Of a stretch of DNA of 7,822 nt, positions 1-3,875 are shown piece after piece. Every line of letters starts with the position of its first letter. The stretch's first letter is position 1. This DNA is from an uncultured Fibrobacter sp. (GTDB taxonomy: Bacteria > Fibrobacterota > Fibrobacteria > Fibrobacterales > Fibrobacteraceae), in contig CAMZFJ010000070.1 of assembly GCA_947306025.1 (NCBI GenBank), forward strand, positions 1-7,822, given 5' to 3'. The translations under genes were made by a program, and so were the position numbers. The notes under the pieces were generated by a model. The model saw only the letters and a program-made list of their open reading frames with translations, ran no database searches and was not told where the DNA came from.

Positions 1-748
1 ATGGCTCAAGATCTTCAAGATAGCCATAAGGACCGTTCAAAGAACTAGATGAACTAAGGATTTCATCATTTTCACTGCTAGAACTGTAGTCTTCATCTTC
101 ACTGGACGATGAATCAATTTCGCCCGAACTAGAAGATTCCAGTTCCTCTTCTTCAGATGAGGAACTTTCTGCTTCGGAGCTGACAGGAGTTTCAGAAGAA
201 CTACTTTGTTCATCCTCACCTACGGAAGAACTAGAACCTTCACTTAGACATTCTGGCAAAGTTTCACCACATTCATCATCATTTACAATTTCACCACCCC
301 AGTTACTATCCTCGAAAGCATCTATGCTAGGTCTTTTGCAATACGCATTACTAGCCATACAACCATAACCACACTCTTCTTCAAACTCCTTAAGTCTATC
401 CAACACCTTTTTTCCAGTACAAAAATCACAGCCAACTAATATTTTTATATATCCATTCGTCGAACCAGAAAAACCACCACATCTATCAACATATAAAGGA
501 TCGTCTATAGAAAATGTGGATCCATCGCCACCAGCTGAAACACATAGTTTACGTCCTTCATTTTCCACCTTTTTCTTTAAAATAGCACTGATTTTCCTCA
601 ATTCCGTAGCCTTTAAAGAAGCACTAAGTTCTGCCCAATTGACGTTTTTCCCATTCTCATCCTGATAATCATCTAAGTCAAAACAATTAATCCTTGCATA
701 CAGCAAAGAAGTCAAAAAAAATAATACAACTCCAATATTAAGTTTCAT
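1..748 (-). CDS. Secreted Cys-rich protein with Ser-rich acidic linker, 3' end outside window
   Basis: The frame opens at an ATG at 748 and stays open to the left edge, so 249 residues are visible and the C-terminus is missing. Residues 1-18 form a signal peptide (short basic start, hydrophobic VVLFFLTSLLYA). There is no convincing lipobox. Residues 19-170 form an unrecognised domain with ten cysteines (22, 69, 90, 107, 110, 126, 130, 137, 160, 167), including a C-x2-C and a C-x3-C pair, which suggests disulfides outside the cytoplasm. From about 171 to 236 there are seven runs of four or five serines separated by acidic stretches, a flexible linker of the kind that joins modules in Fibrobacter secreted proteins. 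A further domain probably follows beyond the edge. The start overlaps the stop of the upstream lipoprotein gene by 11 bases, and an AAGGAAGGA ribosome site lies inside that gene, so translation is probably coupled. The function is unknown. Confidence 0.8.
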   Translation of the reverse strand, partial: MKLNIGVVLFFLTSLLYARINCFDLDDYQDENGKNVNWAELSASLKATELRKISAILKKKVENEGRKLCVSAGGDGSTFSIDDPLYVDRCGGFSGSTNGYIKILVGCDFCTGKKVLDRLKEFEEECGYGCMASNAYCKRPSIDAFEDSNWGGEIVNDDECGETLPECLSEGSSSSVGEDEQSSSSETPVSSEAESSSSEEEELESSSSGEIDSSSSEDEDYSSSSENDEILSSSSSLNGPYGYLEDLEP

Positions 749-1286
749 TTTTTTGTTCCTTCCTTAATTCTTCCTTTAGATATTTTTTCATTTCTTCATT
801 ACGTTTTTTATGACATTCCAAAGTTGACCATTTTTTTCCAAGACATCCATTTTTTCGTTCAATTATCTCTAGCCGTTTCGCTTCAATAACGCTATCTAGA
901 AGATTATTACGCATAAGGCTATCTAAAATAAAAGCCACATCATTTTTATACGCCACCGAATCCAGCATCGCAGCACACAGGCGTTTTTCCATACAAATTT
1001 CATCAACAACATCCATAAACAATTCAGTATTCTTGGTGTAATTCCAACGTTTCACAAATTCCTTTCTAGCCGCCCTGAACGCCCGAACACCAACCATAAT
1101 AGAATCATTCGGATCAAAGTCCTTCAACGTGACTATTCGAGAACTATCCAATGGAATTTGCGGTTTCTTCTTAGCTATAGGCTGTTCCACCTGTTGCTGA
1201 CTCTGCGGTTCTTCTTTTTTATCTGAGCATCCCACATTCATCAATGCGAAAATAGCTGTAACGAATATTAAATATTTCATTTTCAT
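738..1286 (-). CDS. Putative lipoprotein, 182 aa, unknown function
   Basis: The product starts with a short signal peptide (hydrophobic residues 5-18) ending in N-V-G-C-S, with Cys20 as the likely lipidated residue. The -3 residue is Asn rather than the usual Leu, so the lipobox is non-canonical. A Gln/Glu/Lys-rich spacer (about 21-45) is followed by a mostly helical, charged region with two cysteine pairs, Cys98/Cys104 and Cys148/Cys158, which could form disulfides in a periplasmic helical bundle. The C-terminal 20 residues are almost all Lys/Glu. The first ATG is chosen because AAGGA lies 11 bases before it; a second ATG two codons later is also possible. It shares its leader and signal-peptide style with the neighbouring small lipoprotein. 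It overlaps the downstream cysteine-rich gene by 11 bases, which suggests an operon. I do not recognise the family. Confidence 0.8.
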   Translation of the reverse strand: MKMKYLIFVTAIFALMNVGCSDKKEEPQSQQQVEQPIAKKKPQIPLDSSRIVTLKDFDPNDSIMVGVRAFRAARKEFVKRWNYTKNTELFMDVVDEICMEKRLCAAMLDSVAYKNDVAFILDSLMRNNLLDSVIEAKRLEIIERKNGCLGKKWSTLECHKKRNEEMKKYLKEELRKEQKNET

Positions 1287-1347
1287 ATAAATTACCGTCC
1301 TTATTTAAATTTATAAAAGTTTACACTAAACTCAAGTAAAGTTTTTT
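1287..1347 (-). promoter_or_regulatory. Leader/promoter copy B, duplicated upstream of two lipoprotein genes
   Basis: This AT-rich 5' region aligns without gaps to 1662-1722 (48 of 61 bases identical by eye; 40 of 47 in the core 1301-1347). Both copies stop exactly at the start codon. On the coding strand the conserved blocks are AAAAAACTTTACTT, TAAACTTTTA and AATTTAAATAA. AAACTTT occurs twice, 22 bases apart, which could be promoter elements or a paired operator about two helical turns apart. TATAAA is a possible -10 box in this copy, but the other copy has TAGTAA there. The function as a promoter is inferred from position and conservation. Confidence 0.55.
1298..1302 (-). promoter_or_regulatory. 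Ribosome binding site of the 182-aa lipoprotein
   Basis: AAGGA on the minus strand lies 11 bases before the ATG at 1286. The spacing is slightly long but supports the first of two nearby ATGs; the second would be 17 bases away. Confidence 0.5.
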
Positions 1348-1397
1348 TTACAAACTAACAAATTTTTCACCAAAAATTATTCATTTTTCATCAGCAC

Positions 1398-1661
1398 CTA
1401 CAACCCTATTTTGCACTCACGCCAACAAGAATCAAAGACAGCCTTAAAGCGAATTGAATCTTTAAGTATATCGGCCTTCTGCGATTTAACACATTCCGCA
1501 TGTGCATTAAATTTCGCTTGATTTTCATCATGCTCTTTAAATTCCGCAGCCTTTTCATCTAATTTCATTTCTACTCGTCTTTCCATATTCAGATTATCCG
1601 TCTTTTCGGAACATCCGACACAAACAAGCATAAACAAAGCCACGAACAAGAAATTTTTCAT
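1398..1661 (-). CDS. Small putative lipoprotein, 87 aa, unknown function
   Basis: The signal peptide (residues 1-16, core LFVALFMLV) ends in C-V-G-C-S, with Cys17 as the likely lipidated residue; the -3 position is Cys, again non-canonical. The mature part is only about 70 residues, charged and probably helical, with three further cysteines (57, 79, 83) near the end. An AAGGAG ribosome site six bases before the ATG makes the start secure. The signal region resembles that of the next gene (V-G-C-S plus acidic/lysine residues), and the leader is a near-copy of that gene's leader, so the two may be divergent paralogues in their 5' parts. The gap to the next gene is 111 bases with only a weak A/T hairpin. 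The function is unknown; it may be a small envelope lipoprotein. Confidence 0.72.
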   Translation of the reverse strand: MKNFLFVALFMLVCVGCSEKTDNLNMERRVEMKLDEKAAEFKEHDENQAKFNAHAECVKSQKADILKDSIRFKAVFDSCWRECKIGL

Positions 1662-1722
1662 ATAATACTCCTTCTTTATTTAAATTACTAAAAGTTTATC
1701 CAAAACGAAAGTAAAGTTTTTT
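1662..1722 (-). promoter_or_regulatory. Leader/promoter copy A, duplicated upstream of two lipoprotein genes
   Basis: This is the partner of 1287-1347, aligned without gaps at an offset of 375 bases. It contains the same AAACTTT pair and the AATTTAAATAA block before the ribosome site. It lies downstream of two candidate terminators of the Omp85 gene, which fits an independent promoter for the lipoprotein cluster. Confidence 0.55.
1668..1673 (-). promoter_or_regulatory. Strong ribosome binding site of the 87-aa lipoprotein
   Basis: AAGGAG on the minus strand, six bases before the ATG at 1661. It fixes the start codon of a gene short enough to be doubted otherwise. Confidence 0.7.
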
Positions 1723-1751
1723 ATCAACTTATAAAATATTCTCTGCAACAT

Positions 1752-1785
1752 GAAAAACAGCTCCCCATTCGCACAAAAAGGGAGC
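1752..1785 (-). terminator. Intrinsic terminator candidate after the Omp85 gene (distal)
   Basis: On the minus strand GCTCCC (1785-1780) pairs with GGGAGC (1765-1760) around a 14-base loop, followed by TGTTTTTC. The T-run is on the minus-strand side only, so it should stop transcripts coming from the Omp85 gene, about 60 bases after its stop. Confidence 0.55.
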
Positions 1786-1806
1786 ATTCAATGAATCGAT
1801 TTTCTT

Positions 1807-1834
1807 AAAAATTCCGCCAGCGCTTTACAGCGGC
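1807..1834 (-). terminator. Intrinsic terminator candidate after the Omp85 gene (proximal)
   Basis: On the minus strand GCCGCT (1834-1829) pairs across a GTAA loop with AGC-G-(CT)-GGC (1824-1816, small bulge), followed by GGAATTTTT. It begins about ten bases after the stop codon. The bulge makes it weaker than the next hairpin; the two may act in tandem. Confidence 0.4.
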
Positions 1835-1843
1835 ATTACCCTA

Positions 1844-3169
1844 TCAGCGTCCACGCCAACGTTGCGTTGTCGTTTTGCCCGAAATGCCCCAAGAAAACTT
1901 AGGTTCACCTTTGTCCGGGCTATAGCCAATTTCAAAACGGATTCGATCTAGAGCCGGGATTACAATATGGAGACCTCCGTAAACGGCTCCTTCGTAATTT
2001 TTCCAGCCAGGCGCGCCCTTGTCCCAAAGAACGCTTGCATCAAGACCAGCCACCAACTGGATTCCGTAAAAGAAGTTGACACCCCATAGCGAGGCGGAGC
2101 GACGATCCAGCAACACAAAACGCTCTTCAAGCGTCAAAAGCATTTCATGCACACCTAAATGTTGAGCATCCGGCTCTTTAAGGCCACGGAAAGAGTTCGT
2201 TCCTCCGTGATAGAAATAATCATAAAACTTGACATCACCTGGACGCAAGCGAACCAAGGCGGTCGCCCCAGTGACAAAGCGGCCCAACGTATAATAGGCG
2301 CGAGCATCTTCCAAAAATTCCACAAAGTTTTCGCCACGCGAACCACCAACGCCCACATGCGTCACAGCACTTTCAAAATAAATTCCCTTGCGGCTATCCA
2401 GTTCGCTATCGCGATAATCAACCGCAGCACCGATTCCGATTTCGGGCAAGAATCCGGGACCACCTTCAAGGTAACGATAAACTAATTTTCCGAGAACAGA
2501 AAAATGAGGAATCAGCTTCCAGTTTACATCCAAACTAAGTAACCAACAGGCGTCCCTAAATTTGCGGAGGTCATCCCAACTGTCTGTTCTTGTAAAATCA
2601 ATATTCCACCCTAGCGGTACACCGAACAAATAAGGGGAACTGGCATAAAAGGCATACTCGTTCTTTTCAAAAATCGGATCAACAGCAGTGCGGTAATGAA
2701 CCTCGGCACGAATGTCTTCGCCAAGCACATTCAGATTCGCAAGAGCAAGCCCAATCATGAATCCATCGCGATCGGTCGTTTTGCTATCCGGCGAAGGGAT
2801 CCAGCGGAAGATTTCCTTGAAATGGTAAATGAGGCGTGAGCTATGAGGTATGGGGTATGAGGTTGAGTCTATGATGCCGGCGGAATCGGTTGGAACAACG
2901 GAGTCGCAGGAAATCGATATTTCGGTAAACAGGTCGAGGTCTTGCAAGCGAAGCTTTTCCGCTTCAAAAGTCCCCTGCGAAAAAACGCCCCCCACCTTGT
3001 GGGAGAGTTCACGCCATACGACATGCGGCTTTGTATATTTAAGCCCATCCAAATCGATGGATTCAATTTTTGCTCCGTCAGCACAACCGACAGCGACAGA
3101 TTCACTAGAACCCTGATCGGCAAAAGCGAGCGCCGCAGAAAACAAAAAAGCAAAGCCGATTATTTTCAT
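1844..3169 (-). CDS. Omp85/BamA-family outer-membrane protein with a single POTRA domain
   Basis: A 441-residue outer-membrane beta-barrel of the Omp85 (bacterial surface antigen D15) superfamily, whose members insert or secrete proteins across the outer membrane. Residues 1-18 are a signal peptide. About 34-119 form one POTRA module: AKIESIDLDGL strand, helical KPHVVWREL, the LRLQDLDLFTEISISC segment, then LIYHFKEI. The rest is a barrel rich in alternating aromatic and hydrophobic residues, with GGTNSFRGL at 322-330 matching the conserved RG motif of the barrel's loop 6. BamA has five POTRAs and about 800 residues and TamA three, so this is a compact, non-BamA member with unknown client. The ATG at 3169 is preferred over a TTG at 3190 because it directly begins the signal peptide, has GGGGAG upstream, and the TTG lies in a likely -10 box. 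A DNA repeat appears inserted in the POTRA turn (residues about 100-112). Confidence 0.85.
   Translation of the reverse strand: MKIIGFAFLFSAALAFADQGSSESVAVGCADGAKIESIDLDGLKYTKPHVVWRELSHKVGGVFSQGTFEAEKLRLQDLDLFTEISISCDSVVPTDSAGIIDSTSYPIPHSSRLIYHFKEIFRWIPSPDSKTTDRDGFMIGLALANLNVLGEDIRAEVHYRTAVDPIFEKNEYAFYASSPYLFGVPLGWNIDFTRTDSWDDLRKFRDACWLLSLDVNWKLIPHFSVLGKLVYRYLEGGPGFLPEIGIGAAVDYRDSELDSRKGIYFESAVTHVGVGGSRGENFVEFLEDARAYYTLGRFVTGATALVRLRPGDVKFYDYFYHGGTNSFRGLKEPDAQHLGVHEMLLTLEERFVLLDRRSASLWGVNFFYGIQLVAGLDASVLWDKGAPGWKNYEGAVYGGLHIVIPALDRIRFEIGYSPDKGEPKFSWGISGKTTTQRWRGR
2836..2871 (-). repeat. Repeat-like element inside the POTRA domain of the Omp85 gene
   Basis: On the coding strand this AC/CT-rich stretch contains CCTCATACCCCATACCTCAT-type repeats, with CCTCAT occurring several times across 2829-2867. 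The 19-mer at 2855-2837 matches 17 of 19 bases of 5488-5506 in the helicase gene. It encodes IIDSTSYPIPHSS between two predicted POTRA strands, a turn that tolerates insertion. Sequences of this kind look like intergenic filler, not coding DNA. Confidence 0.55.
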
Positions 3170-3188
3170 AAAATCAATCACTCTCCCC

Positions 3189-3194
3189 AATATA
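3189..3194 (-). promoter_or_regulatory. -10-like box of the Omp85 gene
   Basis: TATATT on the minus strand, followed by GGGG, 19 bases before the ATG at 3169. It would give a very short leader. No clear -35 box is seen. The same TATATT-(T/G)GG pattern occurs on the divergent side at 3245. Confidence 0.35.
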
Positions 3195-3244
3195 GAAAAA
3201 ACAAGGGATTATTTAGCAATTTCAACGGGACTTTGAAAAATTGT

Positions 3245-3250
3245 TATATT
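3245..3250 (+). promoter_or_regulatory. -10-like box of the 153-aa membrane protein gene
   Basis: TATATT followed by TGG, 23 bases before the ATG at 3274, with AT-rich DNA upstream (ACTTTGAAAAATTGT). A -35 hexamer is not obvious. It mirrors the box at 3189-3194, giving divergent promoters about 50 bases apart. Confidence 0.35.
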
Positions 3251-3273
3251 TGGTTCACTAAACTGAGGTGATT

Positions 3274-3735
3274 ATGTTAGACTTTCTCGCAAACTATTGG
3301 CCATACCTAGTCGTTCTGGTCGTGGTCGTTCTTTTATTCTTTGTTCTCCGCGGATTCCTTAAAGGATTGAAGGCAAGAAGCCCATTCAATATGGAAAACA
3401 TCCGCAAGAGCACCGAACCGAACTTTCTCGCCCTCCAGCAGAAGTCCAAGGCTTTGCTCGCCGATGCCGACATGATTTGCGAAATCAAGCCGGGCAGCGA
3501 TCAGGTTATTCCCAAGAAAGAAGACGTTAAATTTTTCCGTCGCGCGGTTTCGCAAAAGTTCAAGCTCGCCGTGTTCCAGGTGCCGGGAACGAATAAAGTC
3601 GTGTTCTTCTTCTGCAAGACCGAAGCAGGCATCAAGAGAAGGCTCCAGAACTTGGTCATCAACCAGAAGTACCGCGAAGGCAAGCACCCCTACATTGACG
3701 AAGCTACCGGCGAAAAGCTGAGATATCCAAGGTAA
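3274..3735 (+). CDS. Small membrane-anchored protein, 153 aa, unknown function
   Basis: One N-terminal membrane segment (residues about 9-28, YLVVLVVVVLLFFVL) is followed by basic residues RGFLKGLKAR, so the N-terminus should be outside and the remaining 120 residues cytoplasmic. The soluble part is rich in Lys and Arg, with a helix around 53-68, beta-like segments KLAVFQVPGT and KVVFFFCKTE, and a basic C-terminal tail. I recognise no family. The ATG at 3274 is chosen over an in-frame GTG at 3268 because GAGG lies five bases before the ATG and the GTG overlaps it. The stop codon lies in the left arm of the inverted repeat GGTAACC-GAA-GGTTACC, and a terminator candidate follows about 70 bases later, so the gene is probably transcribed alone. 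It reads codirectionally with the helicase, 140 bases upstream of it. Confidence 0.78.
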   Translation: MLDFLANYWPYLVVLVVVVLLFFVLRGFLKGLKARSPFNMENIRKSTEPNFLALQQKSKALLADADMICEIKPGSDQVIPKKEDVKFFRRAVSQKFKLAVFQVPGTNKVVFFFCKTEAGIKRRLQNLVINQKYREGKHPYIDEATGEKLRYPR

Positions 3736-3747
3736 CCGAAGGTTACC
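3731..3747. repeat. Inverted repeat over the stop codon of the 153-aa gene
   Basis: GGTAACC (3731-3737), GAA, GGTTACC (3741-3747): a perfect 7 bp stem with a three-base loop that contains the TAA stop. No T-run follows, so it is not a standard terminator; it may protect the 3' end of the mRNA. Confidence 0.5.
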
Positions 3748-3801
3748 AGTTACTAGTTCTAAGTTTATAGTTACTAGAAATTGTTAGAAAAAAAATTCTA
3801 A
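3748..3801. repeat. AGTTACTAG direct repeats, AGTTCTAAG motif and A/T hairpin
   Basis: AGTTACTAG occurs at 3748-3756 and 3769-3777 (21-base period), with AGTTCTAAGTT between them (3755-3765). TTAGAA (3784-3789) and TTCTAA (3796-3801) form a 6 bp stem around six A. The AGTTCTAAG motif is the same as in the array at 6565-6604, which suggests one family of intergenic repeat DNA. Confidence 0.45.
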
Positions 3802-3805
3802 AGCT

Positions 3806-3840
3806 GTTGCCCAGGTCACTGCGACGGGGTCAACTTTTTT
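3806..3840 (+). terminator. Intrinsic terminator candidate before the helicase gene
   Basis: GTTGCCC (3806-3812) pairs with GGG-G-T-CAAC (3827-3834, one-base bulge) around a 14-base loop, followed immediately by six T. It should end transcripts of the 153-aa gene and isolate the helicase gene, whose own promoter I cannot place in the remaining 35 bases. Confidence 0.5.
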
Positions 3841-3875
3841 AAAGAGTACCTCAACAAGACAAAACGAGAGCCCCA

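Noticed and set aside
1372..1388. AAAAAT/ATTTTT hairpin as terminator of the 87-aa lipoprotein gene
   Set aside because: The stem is only A/T pairs in AT-rich DNA, so it should be weak; read-through into the next lipoprotein gene is possible.
3170..3190. TTG start seven codons upstream for the Omp85 gene
   Set aside because: It would put a Gly-Arg-Val-Ile-Asp-Phe extension before the signal peptide and overlaps the likely -10 box and ribosome site.
3268..3273. GTG start for the 153-aa membrane protein
   Set aside because: The GTG overlaps the GAGG ribosome site, which is well spaced for the ATG at 3274.
3815..3824. GTCACTGCGA as another copy of the GTCATTGCGA repeat core
   Set aside because: Nine of ten bases match, but the pairing GCAAT arm is missing and the stretch is explained by the terminator hairpin.
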